Counted from the first letter of the stretch, positions 44,376-52,817 are shown. The stretch: DNA of 64,000 bases from Modestobacter marinus (GCF_019799945.1 NZ_JABGCH010000020.1:1-64000); one strand, 5' to 3'. Program-made: numbers and translations. Notes: a model not told the origin generated them from the letters alone.

Positions 44376-44588
44376 ATGACCGCCCCCATGTCCCGCCGGC
44401 TGACCCGCGACACCCGACACAAGGTCATCGCCGGGGTGTGCTCCGGGCTGGCCCGCCGGCTCGGGATCTCCCGGAACGGGCTGCGGCTGGCGTTCGTCAT
44501 CTCCTGCGTGCTCCCGGGCCCGCAGTTCATCGCCTACCTGGTGCTGTGGGTGATCATGCCGGCCGACGACCGGCCGGAGAGCTGGTGA
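44376..44588 (+). CDS. PspC domain-containing small membrane protein
   Basis: A 70-residue protein: RLTRDTRHKVIAGVCSGLAR then RLGISRNGLRLAFVISCVLP and FIAYLVLWVIMPADD. The RDtRhkviAGVCsGLArrlgis pattern is the PspC signature, a membrane stress-response domain. ATG at 44376 or 44388. Its stop is 17 bp from the convergent DUF2516 stop. Confidence 0.87.
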   Translation: MTAPMSRRLTRDTRHKVIAGVCSGLARRLGISRNGLRLAFVISCVLPGPQFIAYLVLWVIMPADDRPESW

Positions 44589-44604
44589 CCGCGCGGGGCG
44601 CAGC

Positions 44605-44895
44605 TCACCAGTTGCTGTTGCCCCGCCGCAGGCCGCGCACCGCGGGGCGCACGTCGACCAGGTAGACGACGGACGCGATGACCGCGGGCAGCCCGAGGAA
44701 GCTCAGCGGGTTCTGCATCCACAGCAGCACGAGCAGCGCGATCCCGGTGATCGCCATCCAGCCGGGCTTGGTCAGCTTGCCGGCCGCGACGAAGGCGGCC
44801 GCGGGGCGGACCATCGCATCGACGAAGGCCCACACCGCGAGGGCGAGGGTCGCGTAGAAGGCGACCAGGTAGACGAGCCCGTCGAAGCTGACCAT
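44605..44895 (-). CDS. DUF2516 family membrane protein
   Basis: A 96-residue protein with three hydrophobic helices (VYLVAFYATLALAVWAFVDA, WMAITGIALLVLLWM, FLGLPAVIASVVYLVD). The family lies next to hbhA in actinobacteria (Rv0476-like, from memory). ATG at 44895. A strong hairpin at 44969-45011 separates it from hbhA, so it probably has its own promoter. Function unknown. Confidence 0.82.
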   Translation of the reverse strand: MVSFDGLVYLVAFYATLALAVWAFVDAMVRPAAAFVAAGKLTKPGWMAITGIALLVLLWMQNPLSFLGLPAVIASVVYLVDVRPAVRGLRRGNSNW

Positions 44896-44968
44896 GCGCG
44901 CCAGGATAGGCGCCTCGGGCGTCCCGGCGGGGCCGGCACGGAGTCGCCGCGCCCCAGCGGGTGGGACG

Positions 44969-45011
44969 CCGCCGCCCCGTCACCCCACGCGAGCGGGTGA
45001 CGGGGCGGCGG
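44969..45011. terminator. terminator hairpin downstream of hbhA
   Basis: Perfect 17-bp stem CCGCCGCCCCGTCACCC (44969-44985) with GGGTGACGGGGCGGCGG (44995-45011), 9-nt loop. It lies 21 bp beyond the hbhA stop on the minus strand and 73 bp ahead of the DUF2516 gene. Confidence 0.85.
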
Positions 45012-45032
45012 TCAGACCCTCAGCGAGGAGTC

Positions 45033-45806
45033 CTACTCCTGGTGGTCGGCGTCGGGGCTCTTGGCCGGGATCGCGGTTGGGTCGGGCAGCGTCGCGGTGC
45101 TGGCCTTCGTCGGCGCGGCCTTGGCGGTGCGCTTGGCGGCCGGCTTCTCCTCCGGAGCCGCCGTCGCGGCCGGCTCGTCGGCCTTGGCGGGGGCGGTGGC
45201 GGCCCGCACCCGGCGCTTCGCCGAGGACGTCGCGGCCCCGGTCTCCTCGGCCAGCTCGTCGAGCGCCCGGTCGGCGCGCGACCTGGTCTTCTGTGTGATG
45301 GAGGTCACCCGGTTCGACGCGGTGTCCACCGCGTCCTCGGTGCTCTCGACCAGGCCGGTGACGGCGTCCTGCACCGTGTCGGCGGCGGCGTCCACGGTCG
45401 ACTCGGTGTGGCCGACGACCCGCTGGACCACCGGCTGGGTGCGCAGGTCGTCGACGACCTTGGTGCCGCGGCCGGCCAGCTCCTCGATCGTGTGCAGGGC
45501 CTGGCTGCGGGCGGTCCCGACGAAGCCGGCGAGCGTGCCGACGACGGTCTCCGGGCGCACGGTGGCCGCTGCCGAGGTGACCGCGGCGCGGGCGTGCTCG
45601 GCGCGGGTGCGGGCCTCCTTGGCTGCCAGGTCGGCCTGCACCTGGGCCTCGCCGGGCAGCGCCTCGGCGCGCGAGCGCAGGCCGTCGACGACCGCGCGGG
45701 CCTGCTCGACGGCGACGTCGCCGGCGCCGATCATGGCGAGCAGACCGGTGCGACCGGTGTCGACGAGGGTCTCGCCGTAGTGCTTCAGGGTGTCGGTGGC
45801 ACTCAT
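45033..45806 (-). CDS. hbhA: heparin-binding haemagglutinin-like (HbhA) coiled-coil protein
   Basis: The 257-residue protein is a long amphipathic helix region (about residues 1-195, rich in Ala, Val, Glu, Arg, e.g. AGDVAVEQARAVVDGLRSRA) followed by a Lys/Pro/Ala tail (KPAAKRTAKAAPTKASTA) that ends acidic, DADHQE. M. tuberculosis HbhA binds heparan sulphate through a C-terminal Lys/Pro/Ala tail; in a free-living relative the role is more likely surface or lipid-inclusion binding. ATG at 45806 follows AGGAGGAGACGGC and overlaps the XRE regulator stop by 4 nt. Confidence 0.82.
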   Translation of the reverse strand: MSATDTLKHYGETLVDTGRTGLLAMIGAGDVAVEQARAVVDGLRSRAEALPGEAQVQADLAAKEARTRAEHARAAVTSAAATVRPETVVGTLAGFVGTARSQALHTIEELAGRGTKVVDDLRTQPVVQRVVGHTESTVDAAADTVQDAVTGLVESTEDAVDTASNRVTSITQKTRSRADRALDELAEETGAATSSAKRRVRAATAPAKADEPAATAAPEEKPAAKRTAKAAPTKASTATLPDPTAIPAKSPDADHQE

Positions 45807-46279
45807 GCCGTCTCCTCCTGGGATGACTCGTGGGTGGGCGGTGCGACCTGCTCGCGGGCGCGCTCTCGGGCGTAGGTCTCGTACAGCTCGAGCAGGACCG
45901 CCTTGTGGCGTTCGGAGATGGCCTCGTCGGCGCGGATCGCGGCCACGGTGCCCGCCGTCCCGGACCTGCGGTCGAGGATCCCGGCCTGCTCGTACAGGGT
46001 CTCGGCCGAGATCTTCAGCCCCCGGGCGATCTGGCTCAGGATCTCCGCCGACGGCTTGCGCAGCCCACGCTCCACCTGGGAGAGGTACGGGTTGCTCACG
46101 CCCGCGGACCGGGCCAGCTCCCGCAGGGACACCTGCGCGGCGTTGCGCTGGCTCCGGATGAAGTCGCCGACGTGCGCGGGGACGGTGGAGGCCTCCGCGG
46201 CAGCGCTGGCCGCGGCGGTGGTCATGGTCTCCCGGACTGCACTCACCTGCTCGCGGACGAACTCGGTGGGTCGCTGCAC
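45803..46279 (-). CDS. XRE-family helix-turn-helix regulator (Rv0474-like)
   Basis: The 158-residue protein has a central XRE HTH: VGDFIRSQRNAAQVSLRELA, RSAGVSNPYLSQVERGLRKP, SAEILSQIARGLKISAETLY. A C-terminal helix follows. The start is the GTG at 46279, with no ribosome site but placed 6 nt after a TACCGT -10 box, so the transcript is probably leaderless. It is co-translated with hbhA (4-nt overlap), and likely autoregulates through the inverted repeat in its promoter. Confidence 0.87.
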   Translation of the reverse strand: MQRPTEFVREQVSAVRETMTTAAASAAAEASTVPAHVGDFIRSQRNAAQVSLRELARSAGVSNPYLSQVERGLRKPSAEILSQIARGLKISAETLYEQAGILDRRSGTAGTVAAIRADEAISERHKAVLLELYETYARERAREQVAPPTHESSQEETA

Positions 46280-46285
46280 ACCACC

Positions 46286-46329
46286 ACGGTAGCCAGGACT
46301 GCTAGCTCTTGCAAGCGGGGGGCTAGCAG
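46286..46329 (-). promoter_or_regulatory. leaderless promoter and inverted repeat for the XRE-hbhA operon
   Basis: On the minus strand: -35 TTGCAA (46309-46314), 17-bp spacer, -10 TACCGT (46286-46291), then 6 nt to the GTG start, so transcription should begin at the start codon. Inverted CTGCTAGC (46299-46306 on plus) and GCTAGCAG (46322-46329) flank the -35, and CTTGCAAG is itself a palindrome. This is a likely autoregulatory operator. Confidence 0.6.
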
Positions 46330-46343
46330 GGTCGACCGGCCGG

Positions 46344-47285
46344 TCAGGCCAGGACGGCGCCCGCCCGGACCTCACCGACCACGCTGTGGCCACCGCACAC
46401 CGGCGTCACCAGCCACCGGGACAACTTCTCGGCCGGCACCCCGAGCCGCCGCAACCCAGCGGCCAGGGCCGGCAGCCGGCCGCGGTCCCCGCCGTCGTCC
46501 AGCTTGACCGCGACCGCGCCGCGACCGGGCAGCGCGGCGACGTGCACGCCGTCGGCCCCGCCCTTGACCAGCAGCCCGGCGAGGCCCTGCATGAGCTCGG
46601 TGTCCTCACGTCCGGTGCCGGCGACCAGCCACGGATGGGCGCGCATCGCGTCGGCCACCCGCCGCTCCGGCGTGCCCACCGCCGACTGCACCAGCGACAG
46701 CACCCCGCGGGCCAGCCCGGTCAGCGACAGCGCGTGCTGCGGGGCGCCGCAGCCGTCGACGACCACCGCGGTCACCGGCTCCCCCGCGGCCTCCCCCAGT
46801 AGCGCCTCGATCGACTGCTGCAGCGGGTGATCGCGCTCCAGGTAGCCCTCGGTGGGCCAGTCGGCCGCGATGCAGGCCGCCAGCATCGCGGCGTGCTTGC
46901 CCGAGCAATTCATCGCCAGCCGCTCCGGCGCCCGGCCGGCCACCAGCCACTGCGCGCGGGTGTCCTCGTGCTGCGGCAGGGCCGGCGGGCAGCCCAGGTG
47001 GTCGGGGCCCAGCCCGGCGGCGGCCAGCAGCTCACCGGCCAGCTCCCGGTGCCCGTCCTCCCCGTTGTGCGAGGCGGCGGCGATCGCCAGGTCCCGGTCG
47101 TCGCGCGGCTCCCAGCCGGCGGCCAGGTACGCCAGGGCCTGCACCGGCTTGTTCGACGAGCGGGGCAGCACCGGCCGGGTGACGTCGCCGGCCTGCACCA
47201 GCGGCCGGCCCTCGGCGTCCAGGACGACGAGCGCCCCGCGGTGCACGGACTCCAGGAAGCCCGAGCGCCACACCTCGACCAGCAC
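46344..47285 (-). CDS. asparaginase (asparaginase II family)
   Basis: A 313-residue protein of the asparaginase II family: LVEVWRSGFLESVHRGALVV at the start, RSSNKPVQALAYL, ASHNGEDGHRELA, MNCSGKHAAMLAACIAADW near 140-158, VDGCGAPQHALSL and a final VCGGHSVVGEVRAG. The open frame continues 46 codons upstream but through the dispersed repeat at 47318-47412, so I place the start at the GTG 47285; no good ribosome site is visible. It lies downstream of the RsiG-like gene. Confidence 0.85.
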   Translation of the reverse strand: MLVEVWRSGFLESVHRGALVVLDAEGRPLVQAGDVTRPVLPRSSNKPVQALAYLAAGWEPRDDRDLAIAAASHNGEDGHRELAGELLAAAGLGPDHLGCPPALPQHEDTRAQWLVAGRAPERLAMNCSGKHAAMLAACIAADWPTEGYLERDHPLQQSIEALLGEAAGEPVTAVVVDGCGAPQHALSLTGLARGVLSLVQSAVGTPERRVADAMRAHPWLVAGTGREDTELMQGLAGLLVKGGADGVHVAALPGRGAVAVKLDDGGDRGRLPALAAGLRRLGVPAEKLSRWLVTPVCGGHSVVGEVRAGAVLA

Positions 47286-47317
47286 CGGGGCGTCGGGCCA
47301 TGGTGACGTGCTGGAAC

Positions 47318-47412
47318 GGCCGCCCTGCAGGGCCCCGCCGCGAGCGTGCGAGTGGTCGGCCCCGTCCAGAGGCTCGGCGCGAGCGTGCGAGTGCTGAGGG
47401 GGACGGGGTCCC
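47318..47412. repeat. dispersed hairpin repeat, double copy between rsiG-like and asparaginase genes
   Basis: Unit 1 (from 47318) reads GGCCGCCCTGCAGGGCCCCG, CCGCGAGCGTGCGAGTGGTC; unit 2 (from 47371) repeats GGCTCGGCGCGAGCGTGCGA, GTGCTGAGGGGGACGGGGTC. Unit 1 matches the copy at 24201-24256 at all but about two of 39 positions. It lies 7 bp after the stop of the rsiG-like gene. Confidence 0.7.
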
Positions 47413-47419
47413 TCGACCT

Positions 47420-47983
47420 TCACCGGTGCCGCGACTCGTCGGCCAGCAGCTGCGCCACGTCGGCCAGCCCGTCGCGGTACCGGCGGGCGAGCTCACCGGC
47501 GACGGCGTCCATCACCTGCTGCACGCCGCGGCGCCGCTCGGACAGGCTCCGCTCCCCCGCGCCGAGCGCGCGGGCGGCGGACTCCAGCTTGTCGTCCGGC
47601 AGGGACGGGACGTCGGAGAGGTCGACGTCCGGGGCCAGGCTGTTGACCCACTGCTCCATGTGCTCCGGGGCGGTCGGCTGCACCGTCTGGTGCCGGCCCA
47701 GCCCGTGCGCCGGACCGCGGCCCTTCTCGGAGAGGATCTCCGGGAGCAGGTCGACCAGCGAGCGGCCGTCGTGCTCCGCCCGGCGCTGCAGCTCCCGGCG
47801 GACGATGTCCAGCCGGCCCTGCAGCAGGCGCCGGGTGTAGGAGAGGTTGACCTCCTCCTGCTCGGCCTGGTGCCGCAGGGCGCGCACCTGGGCCATCGAC
47901 AGCTCCTCGATCCCGTCCAGGAAGGCGGGGTCGAGCAGCGCGTCGACGGCAGCGCCGCCGGCAGCCGGGGTCGGGGCAGTCAC
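47420..47983 (-). CDS. rsiG: RsiG/AmfC-like anti-sigma factor with two c-di-GMP signature motifs
   Basis: In Streptomyces, RsiG bound to c-di-GMP sequesters the sporulation sigma factor WhiG; its signature is E(X)3S(X)2R(X)3Q(X)3D in each of two antiparallel helices. This 187-residue protein has both copies exact: EVNLSYTRRLLQGRLD (E44, S48, R51, Q55, D59) and ERSLSERRRGVQQVMD (E144, S148, R151, Q155, D159). A variable linker of about 85 residues joins the helices. Relatives are annotated as aerial mycelium formation protein AmfC. ATG at 47983 overlaps the BKACE stop by 4 nt. No sigma factor is encoded in the window. Confidence 0.85.
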   Translation of the reverse strand: MTAPTPAAGGAAVDALLDPAFLDGIEELSMAQVRALRHQAEQEEVNLSYTRRLLQGRLDIVRRELQRRAEHDGRSLVDLLPEILSEKGRGPAHGLGRHQTVQPTAPEHMEQWVNSLAPDVDLSDVPSLPDDKLESAARALGAGERSLSERRRGVQQVMDAVAGELARRYRDGLADVAQLLADESRHR

Positions 47984-48828
47984 GGGGAGACCTCCACAGC
48001 GGGTCGGACGGGGATGCCCAGCAGCTGCCGGGCCTCGGGGGTCGACAGCGGCGGCCGCTGGGCGATCCGGGCGAGCCCGGCCGCGCGGGCCACGAGCTGG
48101 GCGTTGTCGCGCACCGGCTCACCGGGCGCATACGTCAGGGTGTCCTCCATGCCGACCCGCAGGTGACCGCCGGCGGAGAGCGCGGCCAGCATCACCGGCA
48201 GCGAGGTGCGGCCCACGCCGGTCGCCGCGAACGTCGCGCCGGGCGGCAGGAAGGGCAGGCACGCGGCCAGCGCCGCCGTCGTCCCGGGCATGCCACCGGG
48301 CACGCCCATGACCAGGTCGACGTGCACGTGCCCACCGTGCGGCAGGCCGTACCGGTCCAGCAACCGCGCGAGGGTGGCCAGGTGCCCCAGGTCGAAGACC
48401 TCGTACTCCGGGACGATGCCGCGCTCCTGCATGCGGGTGTGCAGCTCGACGATGAGGTCCCACGGGTTGCTGAAGACGTCCCGGCCGAAGTTCACCGTGC
48501 CCAGCGACAGCGAGGCGGCGTCCGGTGCCGCGTCCAGCACGGCGAGGCGCGCGTCGAACGGGTCGGTGACCGCGCCGCCGGTGGACAGCTGGACGACGAG
48601 GTCGGTGGCCTCCCGCACGGCGGCGACCACCTCGCGCACCCGGCCCAGGTCGAGGGTCGGGCGGGTGTCGGCGCCGCGGACGTGCAGGTGCAGCACCGCC
48701 GCCCCGAGCGCCTGGCAGTCCCGCGCGGTGGCGACGACCTCCTCGACGGTCACCGGCAACGCCGGCACGTCGGCCTTCGCCGACTCCGCGCCGGTGGGCG
48801 CGAGGGTGATGAGGGTGCCGCCGGTCAC
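47980..48828 (-). CDS. BKACE family protein (3-keto-5-aminohexanoate cleavage enzyme-like)
   Basis: TIM-barrel zinc enzyme family (DUF849) condensing beta-keto acids with acetyl-CoA. The 282-residue protein has LITLAPTGAESAKADVPALP at the start, AAVLHLHVRGADTRPTLDL with the zinc-binding HLH near 41-59, and GGHVHVDLVMGVPGGMPG with the second HVHVD near 178-195. Substrate cannot be assigned. GTG at 48828 overlaps the ygfZ stop by 4 nt, and its end overlaps rsiG by 4 nt. Confidence 0.87.
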   Translation of the reverse strand: MTGGTLITLAPTGAESAKADVPALPVTVEEVVATARDCQALGAAVLHLHVRGADTRPTLDLGRVREVVAAVREATDLVVQLSTGGAVTDPFDARLAVLDAAPDAASLSLGTVNFGRDVFSNPWDLIVELHTRMQERGIVPEYEVFDLGHLATLARLLDRYGLPHGGHVHVDLVMGVPGGMPGTTAALAACLPFLPPGATFAATGVGRTSLPVMLAALSAGGHLRVGMEDTLTYAPGEPVRDNAQLVARAAGLARIAQRPPLSTPEARQLLGIPVRPAVEVSP

Positions 48829-49949
48829 CGGTTGATCGTGGCAGACCGCACCGCACGCACGCGGTTCCGGGCTGCGGCGACGTCCGCGTCGACCTCCTGC
48901 GGAACGTCGTCCGGGTCGATCGCGGCGACCGCCTCCCCGACGTGGAGCGCCGTGCCCGGCTGCACCGACTGCTTGACCAGCGCCAGCGCGATCACCCCGA
49001 GCTCGTGGTGGCGCACCACGGTGCCCACCCGGCCGACCTCGCGCGCCCCGGCGGTGACCGGCGTCCCGGGGGTGGGCAGCGTCTCGCTCATCCCGTCCAG
49101 GTGCAGCAGCACCAGCCGGCGCGGCGGGCGGCCGAGGTTGTGCACCCGGGCGACCGTCTCCTGGCCGCGGTAGCAGCCCTTCTCGAGGTGGACGGCGGTG
49201 CGCAGCCACTCCAGTTCGTTGGGGATCGTGCGGTGGTCGGAGTCGACCCCGGCCCGCGGCCGGCGGGCCTCGGCGCGCAGCGCCTCGTAGGCGTCCAGAC
49301 CGGACAGGGTGGCCCCGGCGGCCAGCAGCTCGTCGGCGCGGGGGGACAGCTCGGCGCGCGGCACGAGCAGGTCGACGACGGCGGCGCTCCCGTCGCCGAT
49401 CGCCGGCATCCGGCGCACCCACCCGCCGCCGGGCAGGGCGGCCACGGCGTACGGGTCCGCGGGCACTGGCCAGCCGACCGCCCCGAGCACCTGGTCCCCG
49501 CGCGGGCCGACCAGCGACAGCAGCGCCCACTCGCCGGTGACCAGCGCCGGATCGACCCGGAGCATGAACCGCATCCGCTGCAGGAAGTCGACCAGTGCGG
49601 CCCCGGTGCCCGGCTCGACGTCGCCCCAGGTGGTGCCGCCCAGGTCGGTGAGGACGACGTGGTGCTCGACGTGCCCGTGCGGCGAGAGCACCAGCGCCTC
49701 GCTGCCGGTGGCGTCGCCGAGCCGCTCCAGGTGCTGGCTGGTGAGGCTGTGCAGCCAGGTCAGCCGGTCGGCGCCCGGGACGACGAGCACGTCACGGTCG
49801 CTGCGGTCGACCAGTCCGGCGCCCTCGGCCAGCCGGCGCTGCTCGGGCAACGGGTCGCCGTAATGGCCGGCGACGGTGCCCGTGCCGCCGTCGGGCAGCG
49901 CGAGCGCGACCGCGCCGGGTCGGGACAGCAGGGGGGACGGGGTGGTCAT
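48825..49949 (-). CDS. ygfZ: folate-binding protein YgfZ (Fe-S cluster assembly/repair factor)
   Basis: Glycine-cleavage T-protein fold; YgfZ supports MiaB-type and other Fe-S enzymes using folate. The 374-residue protein carries the family signature HLEKGCYRGQETVARVHNLG near 245-264, with the invariant cysteine. ATG at 49949 overlaps the fur stop by 4 nt. Longer than E. coli YgfZ (326) because of a longer N terminus. Part of fur-ygfZ-BKACE-rsiG. Confidence 0.9.
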   Translation of the reverse strand: MTTPSPLLSRPGAVALALPDGGTGTVAGHYGDPLPEQRRLAEGAGLVDRSDRDVLVVPGADRLTWLHSLTSQHLERLGDATGSEALVLSPHGHVEHHVVLTDLGGTTWGDVEPGTGAALVDFLQRMRFMLRVDPALVTGEWALLSLVGPRGDQVLGAVGWPVPADPYAVAALPGGGWVRRMPAIGDGSAAVVDLLVPRAELSPRADELLAAGATLSGLDAYEALRAEARRPRAGVDSDHRTIPNELEWLRTAVHLEKGCYRGQETVARVHNLGRPPRRLVLLHLDGMSETLPTPGTPVTAGAREVGRVGTVVRHHELGVIALALVKQSVQPGTALHVGEAVAAIDPDDVPQEVDADVAAARNRVRAVRSATINR

Positions 49950-50401
49950 CGGTGCTCCGTTCGGGTCTTCTCCGCGCAGGCCCGGCAGGTGCCGCTCAGC
50001 GCCACGTGACCCACGTCGACGGTGAAACCCAGATCGGCGGCCAGACGTTCCGCGGCGCTGTCGAGCAGCCCGGGATCGGCCGAGATGATCTGCCCGCAGG
50101 ACTGGCACACCACGTGCAGGTGCGGGTGCTGCGCGGCGTGGTAGACCGGCGCGCCCTTGCCCAGGTGGGTGTGCCAGACCAGGCCGAGCCGCTCCAGCAC
50201 CTCGAGGTTGCGGTACACGGTCGAGGTGTCCGGCGCGGCGCCGTCGGCCCCGGCCTCGGCCCTCAGCCAGGCGTGGATCTCCTCCGGCGTGCCGTGCTCC
50301 AGCGCGGCCACCGCGGCGAGCACGCGCTGCCGCTGGCTGGTCAGCCGCATGCCCCGGGCGCGCAGCTGCGCGGCGAGCGGGACGCTCTCCTCACCGGACA
50401 C
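49946..50401 (-). CDS. Fur-family metalloregulator
   Basis: The 151-residue protein has the winged helix (RGMRLTSQRQRVLAAVAALE, STVYRNLEVLERLGLV) and a metal domain with HPHLHVVCQSCGQI and CRAC, the two CXXC structural zinc pairs. It could be Fur, Zur or Nur; I cannot tell from this. GTG at 50401 lies 39 bp from the divergent lyase start, and its 3' end is fused by 4 nt overlap to ygfZ, an Fe-S factor, which would suit iron control. Confidence 0.87.
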   Translation of the reverse strand: MSGEESVPLAAQLRARGMRLTSQRQRVLAAVAALEHGTPEEIHAWLRAEAGADGAAPDTSTVYRNLEVLERLGLVWHTHLGKGAPVYHAAQHPHLHVVCQSCGQIISADPGLLDSAAERLAADLGFTVDVGHVALSGTCRACAEKTRTEHR

Positions 50402-50440
50402 GCGGCCGAGCCTAGTTCGCCGGTACGGCAGGGTGGGCCC

Positions 50441-51301
50441 GTGATCGAGCGGCAGCAGACGGGTGCGCGGGTGGCGGTCTGGCGGGACGGGGCGGCCCGC
50501 ACGGTGGGCTGGGACGAGCCCGTCGTCGGCGCCTTCGACCTGGGGCTGGGTCGCGGGGACGGCGCCTTCGAGTCCGTGCTCGTCGCCGGCGGGACGACGC
50601 CGCACCTGCCCGCCCACCTGGCCCGGCTCGGCCGCTCGGCGCGGCTGATGGACCTCGCCCACCCCGGCGACGACGCGGTCCGTGCCGTGGTCGCCGCGGT
50701 CGTCGAGGACTGGCCGGCCGACGTGGACGGCGCCTGCCGGGTGCTGCTCACCCGCGGCCTCGGGGACGGCACGCCGCCCACGCTGGTCGCGCTGCTCGCC
50801 CCCGTACCCGCGGAGACGATCCGGCAGCGGGACGAGGGCATCGCCGTCGTCTCCCTGTCGCTGGGGGTGCCGGCCGACCTCCGCGCCCGGGCGCCGTGGC
50901 TGCTGGGCGGGGCCAAGACGCTGTCCTACGCGGTCAACATGGCCGCCTTGCGGCACGCGCGCACGGCCGCCGCGGACGACGTCGTGTTCACCTCGCTGGA
51001 CGGGCAGCTGCTCGAGGGGCCGACGTCCACCGTCGTCTGGTCCGCCGGCGGTCGGCTGCACACCCCGCCGGTGGAGACCGGGATCCTCGCCGGCACCACG
51101 CAGGCCCGGCTGTTCGCCGCGGCCGAGGCCGACGGCTGGCCCACCGCCGTCACGCCGGGCACCGTCGAGGACCTGCACGCCGCCGACGCGGTCTGGCTGC
51201 TGTCGGGGATCCGCGGCGCGGCGCCGGTGACCCGGCTGGACGGTGTGGACCGCGGCGACGCGGGGCTCACCCGGCGGGCCCGGGAACTGCTCGCCCGGTA
51301 G
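50441..51301 (+). CDS. class IV PLP enzyme, aminodeoxychorismate lyase/branched-chain aminotransferase-like
   Basis: The 286-residue fold-type IV protein has [17 protein letters not shown] near 28-44, the PLP lysine in [20 protein letters not shown] near 152-171 and [20 protein letters not shown] near 190-209. Aminodeoxychorismate lyase (folate, PabC) is the usual call for the Rv0812-like gene in this position, but D-amino acid transaminase is not excluded. GTG at 50441. Confidence 0.82.
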   Translation: MIERQQTGARVAVWRDGAARTVGWDEPVVGAFDLGLGRGDGAFESVLVAGGTTPHLPAHLARLGRSARLMDLAHPGDDAVRAVVAAVVEDWPADVDGACRVLLTRGLGDGTPPTLVALLAPVPAETIRQRDEGIAVVSLSLGVPADLRARAPWLLGGAKTLSYAVNMAALRHARTAAADDVVFTSLDGQLLEGPTSTVVWSAGGRLHTPPVETGILAGTTQARLFAAAEADGWPTAVTPGTVEDLHAADAVWLLSGIRGAAPVTRLDGVDRGDAGLTRRARELLAR

Positions 51302-51372
51302 TCTCGGCACTGGTGCGCCGGGAAGTCTGGTCGGCAACTCCTGACCCGACCCCCGCACCCCGGAGCCGCCCG

Positions 51373-52707
51373 ATGACCAGCCCCCTCTTCCGCCGCGGGT
51401 CCTGGGCCGAGACCTCCCGGATCGCCGAGGTCCTGCGCAGGGAGACCGTCGGGGGCGTCCTGCTCATCATCGGCGCGGCCATCGCCCTCGTCTGGGCCAA
51501 CACCCCGTGGTCGGCGGCGTACGAGTCGCTGCGTGACCTGCGCGTCGGGCCGGCGTCGCTGCACCTCGACCTCACCCTCGGCACCTGGGCGGCCGACGGG
51601 CTGCTGGCGGTCTTCTTCTTCGTGGTGGGACTGGAGCTGAAGCGGGAGTTCGTGGCCGGCGACCTGCGCGAGCCGCGGCGGGCGGTCCTCCCGGTCGCCG
51701 CCGCCGTCGGCGGGATGATCGTCCCGGCGGTGCTGTTCACCCTGGTCAACCTGCGCACCGGGGACGGCGCGCTCGCGGGGTGGGCGATCCCGACGGCGAC
51801 CGACATCGCCTTCGCCCTCGCCGTCCTCGCGGTGATCAGCACCCACCTGCCGGCCGCGTTGCGCACGTTCCTGCTCACCCTGGCCGTCGTCGACGACCTG
51901 CTGGCGATCACCGTGATCGCGATCTTCTACACTTCGTCGCTGGCGATCACGCCGTTGCTGCTCGCGCTCGTGCCGCTCGCGGTGTTCGGGTTCCTCGTGC
52001 AGAAGCGGGTGCGTTCGTCGGGGTGGTGGGGCGGGCGGACGGCAGGGTGGCTGCTGGTGCCGCTGGCCGTGGTGACCTGGGTGCTGATGCACGAGTCGGG
52101 CGTGCACGCCACCGTCGCCGGCGTGCTGCTGGCGTTCACCGTCCCGGTGGTCCGCAGCAATGCGGACTCCCATGGCGGACCGGACGCCGGGCCCGGCCTG
52201 GCCGAGCACCTCGAGCACCGGATCCGGCCGATCTCCGCCGGGTTCGCCGTCCCGGTCTTCGCCTTCTTCGCCGCCGGCGTCACCATCGGCGGGTTCTCCG
52301 GCCTGGTCGACTCGCTGTCGGACCCGGTGGCGATCGGCATCGTCGTCGGCCTGGTGGCCGGGAAGGCCATCGGCATCACCCTGGCCACCTGGCTGGTCTC
52401 CCGCTTCACCCGCGCCCAGCTCGACCCGTCGCTCGGCTGGCCCGACGTGATCGGGCTGGCGCTGCTCGCCGGCATCGGCTTCACCGTCTCGCTGCTCATC
52501 GGCGCACTGGCCTACGGCGAGGGGTCGGTGCGCGACGAGCACGTGAAGGTCGGCGTCCTGACCGGCACCCTGACCGCCGCCGCGCTCGCGGCCGTGCTGC
52601 TGCGCCTCAGGGACCGCCGGTACCGGCTGATCGAGGAGGCGGAGACGGCCGACGAGGACGCCGACGGGGTGCCCGACGTCTACCAGCGGCCGTCCGCCGA
52701 GGGCTGA
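51373..52707 (+). CDS. nhaA: Na+/H+ antiporter NhaA
   Basis: Sodium-proton antiporter for pH and Na+ homeostasis. The 444-residue protein has about 12 helices, [20 protein letters not shown] near 86-105, the unwound-helix motif [16 protein letters not shown] near 137-152 and the ion-binding aspartate pair in [12 protein letters not shown] near 172-183. ATG at 51373, 71 bp after the lyase. The tail is acidic and may be cytosolic. Confidence 0.93.
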   Translation: MTSPLFRRGSWAETSRIAEVLRRETVGGVLLIIGAAIALVWANTPWSAAYESLRDLRVGPASLHLDLTLGTWAADGLLAVFFFVVGLELKREFVAGDLREPRRAVLPVAAAVGGMIVPAVLFTLVNLRTGDGALAGWAIPTATDIAFALAVLAVISTHLPAALRTFLLTLAVVDDLLAITVIAIFYTSSLAITPLLLALVPLAVFGFLVQKRVRSSGWWGGRTAGWLLVPLAVVTWVLMHESGVHATVAGVLLAFTVPVVRSNADSHGGPDAGPGLAEHLEHRIRPISAGFAVPVFAFFAAGVTIGGFSGLVDSLSDPVAIGIVVGLVAGKAIGITLATWLVSRFTRAQLDPSLGWPDVIGLALLAGIGFTVSLLIGALAYGEGSVRDEHVKVGVLTGTLTAAALAAVLLRLRDRRYRLIEEAETADEDADGVPDVYQRPSAEG

Positions 52708-52778
52708 AAAAGCGCGTTGCCGCCCCTCGGATCGCGACGTACCGTCGTGGCACACGAGAGAGGAGGTGGTCCGTAACC

Positions 52779-52817
52779 TTGCATGCTGATCGGACTCGTG
52801 AGGTGGCTGTCCGCTAG
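52779..52817 (+). other. candidate short leader ORF with downstream hairpin
   Basis: A TTG-initiated 12-codon ORF, LHADRTREVAVR, follows AGGAGGT at 11 nt and stops at 52817. A stem of GTTCGGA (52840-52846) and TCCGAAC (52853-52859) follows within 25 bp, a leader-plus-hairpin layout. An alternative ATG at 52783 gives a 28-codon frame. It is the only structure I can see in the 323-bp gap 52708-53030. No proof of translation. Confidence 0.3.

Noticed and set aside
47286-47423. Asparaginase starting at ATG 47423
   Set aside because: The extra 46 codons translate the dispersed repeat (HSHAR occurs twice as a result) and do not resemble the family.
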